This document shows positions 9,980 to 22,567 of a DNA stretch of 64,000 nucleotides, piece by piece. Position 1 is the first letter of the stretch, and each line of letters opens with the position of its first letter. The notes below the pieces were generated by a model. The model did no database searches and was not told the DNA's origin. It saw only the letters and a program-made list of their open reading frames with translations. A program made the translations under genes and the position numbers. The stretch comes from Phocoena phocoena (Eukaryota > Chordata > Mammalia > Artiodactyla > Phocoenidae): NCBI RefSeq assembly GCF_963924675.1, contig NC_089221.1:133838263-133902262 (forward strand), given 5' to 3'.

Positions 9980-12035
9980 TGTGAAAAAAATCTTTGCAAA
10001 GTATCAAGTATTTCTTTCTACAAATATCATTGTTAACATTTTCTCCAGGACCATCTATGTGCACATGCAGTAAAACTTGGTAATTGTTAACCAAGATAAT
10101 GGGCTTCTGAGAGCTCATAATACTAGTCTCTCTCCTTTTGGGTATATTCAGAAATTTTAATATTCACATTTTTTAACTAGCAAGGTGATACTATACACAT
10201 CACAAGCTACTCAGCCTCAGTTTCCCTTTCTATCAGTTGGAAATGGTGATGCCCAGGACAGGCAGACATTGGGAAGAGCTTTTGAAAAGCAGAGAATGAT
10301 ATTCTAATGTAATGGCTAGTGCCTGCCCATATTTGGGACAAAATAACAAATTCAATAAGTAGTGTTTTGTTGTCTTTTGTTTTCAAAGAGCAAGAAAGAA
10401 AAGGGGAGAAGAGACAGCTCAAGCTGTCTCAGAACCAAGATTTCCAAAGCAGTGCTCACTCCACCTCTGACTCCAAAAGAATGGAAACAAACCAACATGC
10501 CAAAGGCATGGCCCTAAAGCCAAATAAGGGGCCCACAGGCAGAGGCATTCCTTTTTGAGGGAACAGAAAGTTTAAGGAAGGGGGAACTTTAAAGGTTGCT
10601 CCTGATGTAAAGAGTAGGAGATCTCCTCCTACTCCAAGGACTCACTTGAGCAAGCATCATCACTGCTAGAGGCCCAGGTCCAGAAGCAATGCCGCAAAGC
10701 AAGATGGTGCCACCCACAAGCCTGGCATAAAGCCGAAGCATGTTGTCTTTAATCTTCTATTAAGGAAGTGTCCAAACAATGCATTAAATCAACACTCCTT
10801 GTCACCAAACGCATCCCATTACATCTTCTCCCAGTCCCCACAAGACCTGGCACCCTTCCGACCAGGTCCTGGTCCTGTGTTTTGCTTTTGTGTTGTCGAC
10901 CAAAGGATGTTTGGATGAGCACTGTTTACTCCTTTGGCCAGCAGGGTCTTTATTTAATCCTCTTCAGGCCTCGCTCTTGGCTGCCTCCACGGAGATGGAG
11001 TAGCCTCTCTGTGCAAATAGGGCTGACCTCTTGGGATCAAGATGCTTAACCGTCAGGGACCCGAGAGGCCCTCCAAATGGCTCACCCAAGAAGAGTTTAC
11101 AGGTTTGTTTTGCAATGTCCTGTAAAGTACCCGTTATAGGCACTTATTGGAATTGGATAAGAACAGTTCAGGGAAATGGGGTACTATGTTTACTACTTCT
11201 GAGAAAAATAAAGAAGTGGAAACCAGTTACCACGAGCAACCAAACCCATTTCCCATAGCAACAAGTTTCTGGTAAATCACCACAGTTATCAGATTAACGT
11301 GAAGGGAAGGGCCAACGCAAGAGGCAATGGTTCAGTTGTACAGATAAACTTTGGGGATAAGACACAGGAAAAGTGAAGAAAGGAAATCTCTAAGATCACA
11401 GGACTTATGAAAATATGCTTAGAAAAAGGGGAGTAGGTGGGCTATCCCATGAATAAAAGCAAACAAAGAAAAAGCAAAGACCACAAACCAACCTGCCCTA
11501 AATGTGGGTTCTTGGTCCCTTTTAGGCTCTGATTAAATATCCCAGTAACTCTGATAAACCTTGACCAATGTTTCTTAGCATCCTAAAGCACAAATCACAG
11601 TGAATGTGCAAGTCAAGAAGGTCAGAACTTGGAAAGTCCTCCTAGAACATAGTAGATATATGTTGTCCTGCACTGCCCAGCAGCCCTGCCACTTTCTTGG
11701 GAAAACAGTGCCAAATTTACATTTAGAGAAATGTTTCCCTCTTGCTGCATGCTGACTGGGCCCACCTGGAGTCGGTCATAACAAGTCAGGACAATCAGGT
11801 CTCATTTCACTGAATTTCTAGATGAGTGACACCGGTAAAAATGGCTGGAGCTGAGACACACCATTGGTGGTGCCTGAAGATGATGTTGAAATCTCAGCCT
11901 CTGCTTACTGATGCTGAATCGAACCTCAGAGACAGAGTTTCGGGTGAAGTAGAAAGAACAGTGTTACTGCTGTGCCAGGCAAAGGGGACCACAGCAGGCT
12001 CCTACACTTGAAAACCACGTATCCCAATCCGGATG
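9980..12035. other. Intronic stretch, mostly unrecognised
   Basis: A weak MIR-like piece (CTCAGTTTCCCTTTCTATCAG) lies at 10212-10280. The rest shows no recognised repeat, RNA gene or exon. Confidence 0.4.
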
Positions 12036-12037
12036 GA

Positions 12038-12358
12038 TTTTTTTTTTTTTTTTTTTTGGCTGCTTTGGGTCTTCGTTGCTGCGCACAGGCTTTCTCTAGT
12101 TGCGGCTAGTGGGGAGCTACTCTTCCTTGTGGTGCGCAGGCTTCTCATTGCGGTGGCTTCTCTTGTTGCGGAGCACGGGCTCTAGGCACGTGGGCTCAGT
12201 AGTTGTGGCTCACAGGCGCTAGAGCGCAGGCTCAGTAGTTGTGGCACACGGGCTCAGTTGCTCCGCGGCATGTGGGATCTTCCCGGACCAGGGCTTGAAC
12301 CCATGTCCTCTGCATCAGGCAGGCAGATTGTTGACTACTGCACCACCAGAGAAGTCCC
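12038..12358 (-). mobile_element. CHR-type SINE, long form
   Basis: It reads as the reverse complement of a CHR element: a T run at 12039-12057 (the poly(A) tail), then the long body, then GGGCTTGAACCC (B box) and 'ACCACCAGAGAAGTCCC' (head). Diverged flanking duplications CCCAATCCGGAT and CCCAACCTGGAT fit an insertion older than the one at 4386. It has the same orientation as ADAM19. Confidence 0.93.
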
Positions 12359-13194
12359 CAACCTGGATTTGATGAGGGGTTTTATAACAGTGGTTCAAGG
12401 GTGGGGTCGCTGACAAGATTAGGGTGTACACACGGGCCTGCACTCCCTTAATCCCAGGTCTCAGGTCTCCTAATCTTGATGAGCTTCTCGGGTCCCTTTA
12501 ATCTCGCCTCAGGTGGTTTCTGGGCTGCTCCTCCCTTGATTAGCAGCTGTTCGAATCTGCCTTTTGGAACTCAGGGAAGGTCATGGAGGCTGGAGTCTTG
12601 CCTACAAGAAATGGGGAACAAAAAGGCCTCCGTGCCCGGGAGCCCCACAGGGTCCTGCTCGGTTTCAAAGAGACTCTATGAATTCCTAGACCCTGTCCTT
12701 TTCAAGCCCTAGTTCTTCAGCTTTTCCCTCACTCTCCGTGTTGCCTCATACGCTTCCCATAAAGTTTTTTTGGAGGGGAGGGGGACTGGTGAATAAATGG
12801 CAGAGTCTACTGCAACAAAAAATCTTTACATGTCACCCTCTCTGTTCAGTGCTTACCCCCATTCCATTCTCATGGATGAAAAAGAGCAAAAGCAACTTCC
12901 CAACATCACAGAATTATATTTTGCTTCTAAACTCGTCAGTCTAAATGAACGAAAGCTACCTAAACATCAGCATCAGCAGTAGATAAGCCAAGAGTTAGGC
13001 CATCCAGACACTCCCAAAAGGCAGAGAGGAAGGATGCTCATGCAAACTCATCAATGAACGCTTTTTAAGCAGCATAATGTGGTACAAACTGCGGGGCACA
13101 TGGCCTCGGGAAGACCAAGCTCCTCCTGGCTTGAATTCATCACGTATTTGCTCTGGATTCTTGGCCAAGCTGCAGTGCCTCTTCGGAACACCCA

Positions 13195-13262
13195 TTCCAC
13201 AAATATTTAATTGAGGCCAATCATGTGCCAGGCACTGTGCTGGGGGACGTGAAGGAGGCAAG
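13195..13262 (-). repeat. L2 fragment
   Basis: 'ACAAATATTTAATTGAGGCC' and 'ATGTGCCAGGCACTGTGCTG' are the L2 3' end in reverse orientation. Confidence 0.65.
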
Positions 13263-13399
13263 CACAGCTTTCCTGCCCTGCGCACGGCATCTCGCTCATG
13301 AAGATGAGAGGAGGCTGAAGGGTGGCAGCTTATGCCACCCCAGACATGCCACTTTAGCATAAGGATCATTTTGAGCTGAAGGCAACTGAGAAGAAGCAG

Positions 13400-13860
13400 A
13401 TACAAGAAAAGCTCCTTGCCCTCCTATTTGCCTAAAAGCGGGTCATCATTTCTCAAAGGTGTCCCTCCTCCTCTCTCTACCAGCAAGGACAAAAGTTAAT
13501 CACCAGAGACAACTTTAGACCCCGTCAGCCTGGAGACGGCACCAGAGGAATCCACACAACAAACTTTAAAAATTAGCCTTTATCTATCATTTCCCAAATA
13601 TTTACCTTCCCACAGTGTACAGCCTTTAGAAGCCTAAAACCTCTTTCCTTTTTCCTACCATTTCTCTACAAACTTATCGTTCTTTGTTAAAGATGCTACA
13701 GAAGCCTCAATTCTGTGTCACTCATTTTTCTCTGGGTATCTCCCATGTATACATGTTAATAAACTTCTGTTTGTTTCTCTCTTGTTAATCTGTCTTTTGT
13801 TACAGGGTACCCAGCCGAGAACTTAGAAAGGAAGACAGAAAGTTATTTCCTCCTTTCCAA
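13400..13860 (+). mobile_element. Probable old ERV-type LTR
   Basis: The 3' part carries an AATAAA signal at 13758-13763 followed by a T-rich 'TCTCTTGTTAATCTGTCTTT' block and 'TTACAGGG', then 'CCAGCCGAGAACTTAGAAAGG'. This end structure is typical of several mammalian retroviral LTRs. I cannot fix the family or the 5' boundary. Confidence 0.5.
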
Positions 13861-14049
13861 AGTCATCTGTGAAAGTACTCTGCAAACACTAACAGGCCAC
13901 ACACAAGGTAGGTATTACTCTTTGGTCCCTAGAAACCAAGTCTCTATATTACAACCTATCTTCCTTCCTTCCTAGAACTGCTGCAAACCACAGCTGCAAT
14001 CAACTTCCAATTTCCCCTAACAAGCTGCCTACACAGCTTCGGAGGAGGG

Positions 14050-14056
14050 GTGCCTG

Positions 14057-14088
<32 letters not shown>

Positions 14089-14130
14089 TGAGTGGGTGAG
14101 TGAGTGAGTGTGTGTGTGTGTGCGCGCGTA
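14050..14130. repeat. Composite (TGCG)n/(GTGA)n/(TG)n microsatellite
   Basis: About eight GTGC units are followed by GTGA units, (TG)n and GCGCGC. Most of the tract is alternating purine-pyrimidine. Confidence 0.95.
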
Positions 14131-15105
14131 TGTTGAGCACAGAGAGAAAGGGCCGCCTAGGGATCAGGAACTCAGTATCCTCCACACTGCTGATCTCCCT
14201 TTCCACAGCCATATTCCTATCACCACATAACTGAAAGGCCAGTTTAACCTTCGCATTCTTACCCAAGCCCCAAAGCCAGCATCGATAAGAGATAAAGAGT
14301 TTCTAGAATACAAGGGGTCTGACATCTTTCCCAACACTTAGATCTCCTCCTTCTCTAGCACGCCAGTCTTCCTCCAAAGGAATCCCTTTCCATGACTTGT
14401 CCTTCCTTTCCTGGGAAGGGGGGTGGGGGGGCGGCCTTGGAAAAAGAAACCAAGCCTGATATAATGCAGTCATTATAGCCCCTTTGGCCCATCTCGACCT
14501 CTCTCCAGGGAGACTGATGCAAGAGGAGAAAACGTGGGGGCCGCCAGTTTCCTGCAAACCCGTAACCTCGGGGGTAAAAGAAGGAGGAAAAGGGGGCAGT
14601 GGGGCACATGGGAGCCATGGAGGGGACTGGAAGGGAGCCATAAGTACAGAAGCCATAAAGACCCATTTCTCCTTAAACTGGCTCAGGAAAGCCTGGCCCA
14701 GCTCCACCCACTCAATGATATCATTGTTTTCAACAAAAGCTGGTTTGAGAACCCGAAGGGAGACCCCCAGCAAGGCCTCACCAGTTCCTGGGAGATCAAT
14801 CAAGTGCTCAGAATTGTAGATAAGGGGGGGAAGTCTATGTAAGGGTGCAGATTACAGAGATAACCAGGGTAAGGACAGACTTTGCTTCTGCCAGGACTTT
14901 TAGGGTCACGGAAAGAGTATAGGATGCTACTTGTCACATAGATTTTATCAGTGGATTCCCCACCACCAGAGTTGATGACTGGAGATTATTACCTTCAACT
15001 AATGAGAAAACTAAAGATCCGAGAAGTGGCTTATCCGAGGTCCCACCACAAACTAAGGACAAACACGGGGACTTGTACCACTGTCCTGCTACTTACTCAA
15101 GCCCG
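14130..15105. other. Intronic stretch, unrecognised
   Basis: No repeat or exon is recognised. Overlapping open frames on both strands at 14303-14842 come from a purine/pyrimidine-skewed stretch and show no domain. Confidence 0.4.
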
Positions 15106-15109
15106 GAAC

Positions 15110-15945
15110 CTCAGATTGGCCTTTGAATCCATCCCCTTCCTCAGCTCATATCCAACCCATCTCCCAGTCTCCATGATTCCACCCTATAAGTATCTCTGGA
15201 ATCTGTCCCCTTCTCTCCATATCTGCAACCACTTCCCTATATTAGATCACCATAATTACCCCCTCAGATTAAAATAAAGCTTTAGAATGGGTCTTATTAC
15301 TATCGCCAGTCTTGCCCTTTCCAATCCATCCTCCACACTGTAGTCTAAGTAATTTTTCTCACATGCACTTTGGATGCTGTCACTATCTGGCTTTTAAAAT
15401 TTCTTCATCGGCTCCCCATTGTCAGCAAGATACACACCCAATCCTTTTAAGGAGCCTACAAGGCCCTTCGAGGACTCGCCCCTGCTTACCTGGACAACCT
15501 CTTCTCTCACCGTTTCCTTCCTCCCTCTTGCTCTCTGCTCTAACCACAAAGAACATCGTTTCATCATCAACAAAGGCCTTAGAGCCTTTGTTCCTGCTAC
15601 TTGCCCTGCGTGGAACCCATCCCCCTCATATAAGCCACAACTCTACCACCACCCTACTTCTCCTTTTACTTCCCTTCCTCCGAGAAGCCTTCGCAGGCCC
15701 TCAATCCAGGGTAGGTTCCCCTTCCCCATGCTCCCATGGTACCTTCTACTTCCCCCAACACAGCCTGTCCCACACTGCTCAGTAACGGTTGGATTATCTC
15801 TCTCCTCCACTAAGCTCTAAGCCCCATGATGGCAAGCTGTGTTTGCTTGCCGTTACTCTTCCAGGAATACCCAGGACCTAGCCCAATGCCAGCCACCAAG
15901 CTGGCACGCACAATATTTGCTAAATGAAGGAAGAGAAGGTAAGAG
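15110..15945 (+). mobile_element. L2 LINE, long 3' fragment
   Basis: The segment follows the L2 ORF2/3'UTR pattern: 'ATCGGCTCCCCATTGTCAGC', 'CTACAAGGCCCTTCGAGGAC', 'CGCCCCTGCTTACCTGGAC' and the tail 'CCAGGACCTAGCCCAATGCC', ending AATATTTGCTAAATGAA. The frames at 15312-15820 are remnants of the element's reverse transcriptase region or chance frames. Confidence 0.8.
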
Positions 15946-16959
15946 AGAAAGGAAGTTAAGAATTCCCAACGAGTAACCCAGAGCTCAAGCCCTGGAGACT
16001 CAATACACTGGAGACTCTTGTCAGAAAAACCACGGGTTCTCTGACCCAATACCTACTCCCAGTTGAGTTTGAGCAAGACCTGCAACTTGCTCCAGGGTGC
16101 CCAAAAGCCTATTCATTCAGCATCCAAGGTATCAGCCAAAGGTCTGCGTATGTCCTTGAGTTCTAAATAGAGAAAGAGTAAAGGTTACATTCTTAAAATC
16201 AGAGTATCTCCCGGGCAAAATGTAAACGTGGCTTCATTCTGAGGACAGAAGCAGTCCAGAGGCCTCAGAACTGGCCTCCTCCTATAGACATTTCCCCAGG
16301 GGTAATCATGCTCCATGTCCTAGGCACAAAGGTTGGAGAGTAGAAATCCAGCTTCCAGGGAGTCTGGACGAAGAGCCTAGGCACATCCTTGAAGATGAAA
16401 ACAGAGGTCTGGAAGGTGGGACTTTCAGCACACCTCCCAAGTCCTAATGTAGATCCATCCCGCCCACCAGACCCTGCTTCTCAGGAGACTCCCCCAACTC
16501 CCCGAGTTATGAAGAAGCCATCTTTGCCTTGGGCTCAGCCCCTTGCAGTCCATGGCTCCATCCGCCAGGTACACGTCCACCCACTGGGCTCAGCCCAAAT
16601 TTCCCTTCGACGGCGAGGGGTTGGGGAAGAACCTCTTCTCATCCGAGGTGCAGAAAACACAGCTCAGCTTTAAATTGCACCTCAAGCCTCTTTCCTAAAA
16701 GTACCCCATCTACCTCTCTGACAATATGGTTTTACCAGAGGCAAGAGAAAGCCCAACTCAAAGTCAAAAATAAGAGAACAAAAAAATTTGAACTCTAAGC
16801 CACTCAAATCCTCAGGTAGCCCAGCTGTGGAAGGGAGAGAAACCCCTTTCCCACTGCCACATACCACTCTTCTGAATTATAATGATTTGGCTAGCTGGAA
16901 TACTGAATTCCTAAGAGCTTATTAGCACTCCAGTTTTGGTTCCCCTAGATCCAGACCAA

Positions 16960-17311
16960 ATATTTATATATTAATTTCTCAGTCTGAATTCCTTTCTCAT
17001 TCTTCCACTCATCTCTCTTCCCTCCCTCATCCGAAGCCTCCCCTCCTTGCTCCCACAAGACAGAGCTCCAAGGTACCCTCCTGAGGGAAGTTTTCTCTAA
17101 CCCCCAGTGAGAAACTCCCCCTTCCTTATCGCCCACTCAGCACTTTACTTTTAACGATATTAAGGAAATTTGTAACCAACCTCGGATTATGCTGTTTGAG
17201 CGTTTTCTCTCCCATAGAGAGTAAACGGCCAGAGGGCAAGGATATGGTCTTTGCATCTGCTCCCTACAGCACCAAGCATAGGACTTTACACACAGGTGCT
17301 CAATCAATATT
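16960..17311 (+). repeat. L2 LINE 3' fragment
   Basis: It has L2 tail wording: 'GAGGGAAGTTTTCTCTAACC', 'CCAGAGGGCAAGGATATGG', ending GTGCTCAATCAATATTTGCTG. The L1 at 17323 inserted into its 3' end. Confidence 0.65.
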
Positions 17312-17322
17312 TGCTGAAATCA

Positions 17323-18478
17323 ATACTACAAAGCTACAGTAATCAAAATAGCATGGTGTTGGCACAAAACAGACATATGGATCAATGGAACAGAATAGAG
17401 AGCCCAGAAATAAACCCACACACCTACGGTTAATTAATCTTCGACAAAGGAGGCAAGAATATACAATGGGAAAAAGACGGTCTCTTCAGCAAGTGGTGTT
17501 GGGAAACTTGGACAGCCACATGTAAACCAATGAAGTTATAACACACCCTCTCACCATACACAATAATAAACTCAAAATGGCTTAAAGACTTAAACATAAG
17601 ACCTGACACTATAAACTCCTACAAGAGAACATAGGCAAAACATTCTCTGACATAAAAATGTTTTCTTAGGTCAGTCTCCCAAGGCAATAGAAATTAAAAG
17701 CAAAAATAAACAAATAGGATCTAATCAAACTTACAAGCTTTTGCACAGCAAAGGAAACCATAAGCAAAATGAAAAGACAACCTTCAAAATGGGAGAAGAT
17801 ATTTGCAAATGATGCAACTGACAAGGGCTTAATTTCCAAAATATACAAACAGCTCATACAACGCAACAACAAAAAAAACAAACAACCCTATCCAAAAATG
17901 CACAGAAGACCTAAACAGACATTTCCCCTAAGAAGACATACAGATGGCCAATAGGCACATGAAAAGATGCTCAACATCACTAATTATTAGAGAAATGCAA
18001 ATCAAAACTACAAGGAGGTATCACCTCACACCAGTCAGAATGGCCATCATTAAAAAGTCTACAAATAACAAATGCTGGAGAGAATGTGGAAAAAAGGGAA
18101 CCCTCCTACACTGTTGGTAGGCATATAAGTTGGTGCAGCCACTGTGGAAAACAGTATGGAGGTTCTTCAGAAAACTAAAAATAGAATTATCCTATGATCC
18201 AGCAATTCCACTCCTGGGCATATATCCAGACAAAACTATAATTCAGAAAGATACATGCATCCCTATGTTCATAGTAGCGCTATTCATAATAGCCAAGACA
18301 TGGAAACAACCTAAATGTCCACTGATAGATGAATGGATAAAGAAGATGTGGTACACACTGCTATTTTTAAAATAGATAGCCAACAAGGGCCTACTGTAAA
18401 AAAAATTAAAAATTAAAAAAAAATTTAAAAAGAACTATATATGTCAGTAAATGTTAATAACATAAAAAAAAGATGTGG

Positions 18479-18524
<46 letters not shown>

Positions 18525-18992
18525 ATGGAATACTACTCAGCCATAAAAAAGAACAAAATAATGCCATTTGCAGCAACATGGGTGCAACTAGAGATTATCA
18601 TACTGAGTGAAGCAAGTCAGAAAGAGAAAGACAAATACCATATCATATCACTTATATGTAGAATCTAAAATATGACACAAATGAACCTATCTATGAAACA
18701 GAAACAGAATCACAGACATAGAGAACAGACTGGTGGCTGCCAAGGGGAGGGGGGGTCGGGGGAGGGATGGAGTGGGAGGTTGGGGTTAGCAGATGTAAGC
18801 TTTTATAGAATGGATAAACAACAAGGTCCTACTGTATAGCACAGAGAACTATATTCAATATCCTATAATAAGTCACAATGGGAAGGAATATTAAAAAAAA
18901 GAATGCATATATGTATAACTGAATCACTTTGCTGTACAGCAGTAATTAATACAACACTGTAAATCAACTATACTTCAATTTTTTTAAAAATC
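17323..18992 (+). mobile_element. 5'-truncated L1 with decayed ORF2 end
   Basis: The 3' half of L1 ORF2 is visible in broken frames (for example translations resembling '[19 protein letters not shown]' at 18178-18240 and 'TMEYYSAIKKNK' at 18523-18560), followed by the 3'UTR and A-rich tail. It is flanked by an 11-bp duplication, TGCTGAAATCA, at 17312-17322 and 18993-19003. An A-rich insertion and a (CA)n tract lie near 18370-18520. Frameshifts make it non-functional. Confidence 0.92.
18482..18521. repeat. (CA)n microsatellite inside L1
   Basis: About nineteen CA units lie between 'GATGTGGCATA' and 'TACAATGGAATACTA'. It appears to replace a short L1 segment that is normally (TA/CA)-rich. Confidence 0.97.
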
Positions 18993-19040
18993 TGCTGAAA
19001 TCAAACTTGTAGAGTAGAGTCAAGTTAGCTCTGGTTTATA

Positions 19041-19927
19041 AGGCAGGAGATCCATCAACTGATGAACAGATAAACACAATGTGGTACATCTATACAATGG
19101 AATACTATAAAGCAATAAAAAGTAATGAGGTACAGATGCATGCTATACAACTTGGATAAAACTCAAAAACATTACACAGCGAAAGAAACCAGTCACAAAA
19201 AACCAATATTGTATAATCCCATTTATATGAAATACCCAGAATAAGCAAATCTATAGTGACAGCAGATTAATGGTTGCCTAGAGCTGATGGCGTTGGGGGA
19301 ACGTTGTGGGTAACTGGTCATATTAGTTTGCTAAGGCTGCCTTAACAAAGTGCCACAAACTGAGAGGTTTAAAAAACAGGAAATTATTGTCTCACAGTTC
19401 TAAAAGTTAAGCCTAAGATTAAGGTGTTGGCAGGGTCATGCTCCCTTTGAAGGTACTAGGGAAGGATCTGTTCCAGGCCTCTCTCCTAGCTTCTGGCATT
19501 TCCCTGGCTTGTGGCCACATAACTCTAATCTTCACATGGCATTCTCCCTCTGTGCGTGTTTGTGTCCAAATTTCCCCTATTTATAAGGACACCAGTCATA
19601 TTGGATTAGGTGCAATCCTACTCCAGGGTGACCTCATCCCAACTAACTACATCCACAATGACTATCTCCAAATAAGGACACTCTGAGGTATCAATACAAG
19701 GGGTTAGGACTTTGACATATGAATTTGCGGAGGGGGGGGGACATATTCAATCCATAACACTGCTAATGGCTTCTTTTTGGGGTGATGAAAATGTTCAAAA
19801 ATTAGAATATGATGATGGTGGCACAACTCTGTAAATATACTAAAAAACATTGAATGGCATATTTATATAAATGGATCAGCTGTATGGTATGTAAGTTACA
19901 TCTCAATAAAGCTGTTAAAAAAAAAAG
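19041..19927 (+). mobile_element. Old L1 3' end, split by an LTR
   Basis: L1 ORF2-end sequence ('ACAATGTGGTACATCTATAC', 'GGAATACTATAAAGCAATAA') runs to 19316. It resumes at 19762 ('GGTGATGAAAATGTTC') and ends at the A-rich tail near 19927. The gap is the MaLR LTR at 19317-19760. Confidence 0.8.
19317..19760 (-). mobile_element. MaLR-type solo LTR (MLT1/MST group)
   Basis: In reverse orientation it shows 'TATTAGTTTGCTAAGGCTGC', 'TTATTGTCTCACAGTTCT', 'ACACCAGTCATATTGGATT' and the terminal 'ACATATTCAATCCATAACA'. No internal region adjoins it. Confidence 0.8.
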
Positions 19928-20029
19928 CGGGAGAGTTGGGTTTAAAGATTCTGCCCAAGCTCAATAACCAACCCATTGGTGAGAGTGTGTGAAACAAATT
20001 CTCTCAACACAGGTGGTGGATTTAACTTA

Positions 20030-21045
20030 GTGCCTTTATCTACCTGTTCTGTGTAAATTCCCTGTGACCCAGTGATTCACATCTAGGAGGTGATTCTCTA
20101 GAAGTACCTCTCAAAGAACATGAAGGTGTCCACTCCAGCACTATTTGTAAAAATGAAAAAAAAAAAAAAAAAGAAAAGAAAAAAAATAGTTTGAATGCCC
20201 ATCAATATGGGGGGATTAAATTGATCATGACATCTTGATTATTACTGAATCTGAGTGATGGGTATAAGGGATTCATTATATCATTCTCTCTACTTCTATG
20301 TGCATTTGATAATTTTTCATTATACGAAGTTCTAAAAGTTAATTATGGCATATGCATACAATGTACCATCACATAGCCGTATGATCTCAAAAATTTACAT
20401 GGAAATGTATCCAAAATATACTCCCATACTGTGCTGTATGAACGTAAAATGGTATAGCCTTTGGCAAGGAACCCGTGGAATGGGAGGTACGATTTGTCAA
20501 AATTTAAAACATTTTAGACATATATGCTATACGACCTTGCAACTCTATTGCTAGGTATTAATCCTACAGAAATACTTGCAAATGTACTCAAAGATTATGT
20601 ATAAACCTATTACTGCAGCATTATTTGTAATAGCAAGAAATTAGAAAACTGTCTATTAATGGGCAAATTTTTAAATTCCGGTTCATCCATTCAGTGGCAT
20701 CCTATGTCATGATTAAGAAGAATGAAGTAGGTCTATAAATATGCTAATGTGGAAAGATACTGAAGAGAAATAATAAAAAAGCAAATTATAGAATGGTACA
20801 TAAAGTATGATCTCATTTATTTTAAAACTCTATTACTTATATAATTTTTTGCTAGAATTTTATTATCAAAGTTTCAAACACTCCAAAAAGTTCTTCTGTA
20901 AATTTTTAAAAATAATTGATGATTGCCCATGTTATATTTCCAAATGAAAAAAAAATAGGTAATAAAACTTAGGATATAGTATAACCCCATTTGGATAAAC
21001 TTACATGGAAATTTATACAGGGTTAAAATAAAAATTCATATGAAA
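20030..21045 (+). mobile_element. Old L1 fragments
   Basis: There are several diverged pieces of L1 ORF2/3'UTR: 'CCCAGTGATTCACATCTAGG', 'CTCCAGCACTATTTGTAAAA', 'TTGCAACTCTATTGCTAGG', 'GCAGCATTATTTGTAATAGC'. An A-rich simple stretch lies at 20153-20187. Confidence 0.65.
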
Positions 21046-21049
21046 CAGT

Positions 21050-21660
21050 ATGTTCAGGGTAAATGTTCACTCACTGGATGCCAGCTATCGTTGTTATCTT
21101 AAGGTAAACAGCCTGATGGTCAAGGGTTCCTCAAACTCAAGAATCAACTCTCAACTTCCTCCAAGTACACAGCTTCCCTTCGCTCTGACAAGGGTCCATC
21201 TAAGGCCAACAGGGCAGCTGACAGCTTCCTCCCATTCATTTTACCCTGTGCTCCTGCTGAAGGGCCGCCAGGAGAAATAAGCTTGAGACAAAAGAAAACC
21301 ATGGACATCCTTCCTGGCTACACAGGCAGCCCTGGCTGCGGGTCCCTGAAAGGAGATAGAGCCGGAACTGGTGAACTAATCCCGACCTCCTTATCAGACA
21401 GCTCAGAACCTTGCCAAGGGAGTGCCCGGGCACTGATTCTGCAGGCAGAGACAAGAGGTACAGTTTGGCCGCCTGGAGAACCCTGCACAGCTGTATTCTC
21501 GAGATACAGTTAGGTCAAACTGGGCACGGCAGGGGAGCAGAATTGAGTTTCCTCCCAGGGGCAATGGGTTTTAAGGTCATCTTCCTAATTACATTTGGAA
21601 ACCAGCTCAGGGGAATTCCCTCTTACTTCATTCTTAAATGTTTTTCCCATCCTGCAAAAT
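21050..21660. other. Intronic stretch, unrecognised
   Basis: No recognised repeat or exon. Small open frames on both strands lack support. Confidence 0.4.
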
Positions 21661-21664
21661 ACAA

Positions 21665-21900
21665 ATAATAGCAACTATTTATTGGGCTCTCACAGTGCAC
21701 CAGGCACAGTGTCCTTTAAGAGAACTGTGTTATTGAATATCACATGACACCTGATGAGGTGGCCACTATTATGAGCCCCATGATGTGGATGAGGAAACTG
21801 AGACTTGCATAGGTAAGCAACTTGCCAAAGCTTACACCTCCAGGAGGTGCAAGGAGCCAGCCTGACTCCTATGTGCCTGGATTGCAGCACTACAGTCCAC
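21665..21900 (-). repeat. MIR SINE, nearly full length
   Basis: Reverse MIR order: 'CTATTTATTGGGCTCTCACA', 'GCACCAGGCACAGTG', 'GTGGATGAGGAAACTGAGAC', 'AAGCAACTTGCCAAAGCTTA'. Confidence 0.8.
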
Positions 21901-22031
21901 TGAAATCCAAATTCTAACCTAGGCCTAGGGAAGGCAGGAGGAAAGGGAAGAAGTAGGGCAGAATAACAGAGAAGTAACACCAGTGTTCATCAAAGAAGAG
22001 CATACCAAGTAAGGACAGGGCATCCAAGAGG

Positions 22032-22250
22032 CAGTATGAGGCCACAGCTAAGACCCCGGGCTTGGAGTGCCCTTCCCACCCAGATGTCCTTGAACAAGTC
22101 ACACGGCTCCATGCCTCAGGGTTCCCATCTGCCAAACAGGACTAACACAGGTACCTACACCTCACAGGGTTGCTGGGATGATTCAATTAGAGATTGCACA
22201 ACAGAGCCTGCTACATAGGCATCTCCTATGTTGTAGCTATTACTACGGCT
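22032..22250 (+). repeat. MIR SINE
   Basis: Forward MIR order: 'TGTCCTTGAACAAGTCACAC', 'GCCTCAGGGTTCCCATCTGC', 'CTCACAGGGTTGCTGGGATG', ending in a CT-rich tail. Confidence 0.75.
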
Positions 22251-22567
22251 GACGATATCATTCTTCCTATCTGACCATCATTCCTCAGCCAGAAGCTGCC
22301 TGAAGGCAGACTGTGCATCAGACAACACGAGCTGTAACTTAGGAAATGCTGATGAATGGTAACCACACATGCTATGTCTTAATATGTTTTTCTCTTCCCA
22401 CTCTTACTTGAAGACAGTCACAGGGGCCACATGCAATGCTTTGCGTCACCAAGACACTTTAGAAAATATCCGTTCTTGACTCTGCATTAATGAAGCTTAG
22501 CATGTATTGAAAACCAGCTTATTTACGTGCCACGAGTGATACTACGCACAGCGTAATACATTATCGC

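Noticed and set aside
14303..14803. 166-codon minus-strand frame overlapping long plus-strand frames
   Set aside because: Simultaneous open frames on both strands in a skewed stretch, with no recognisable protein.
15312..15820. Two overlapping plus-strand frames of 133-157 codons
   Set aside because: They lie inside an L2 LINE fragment.
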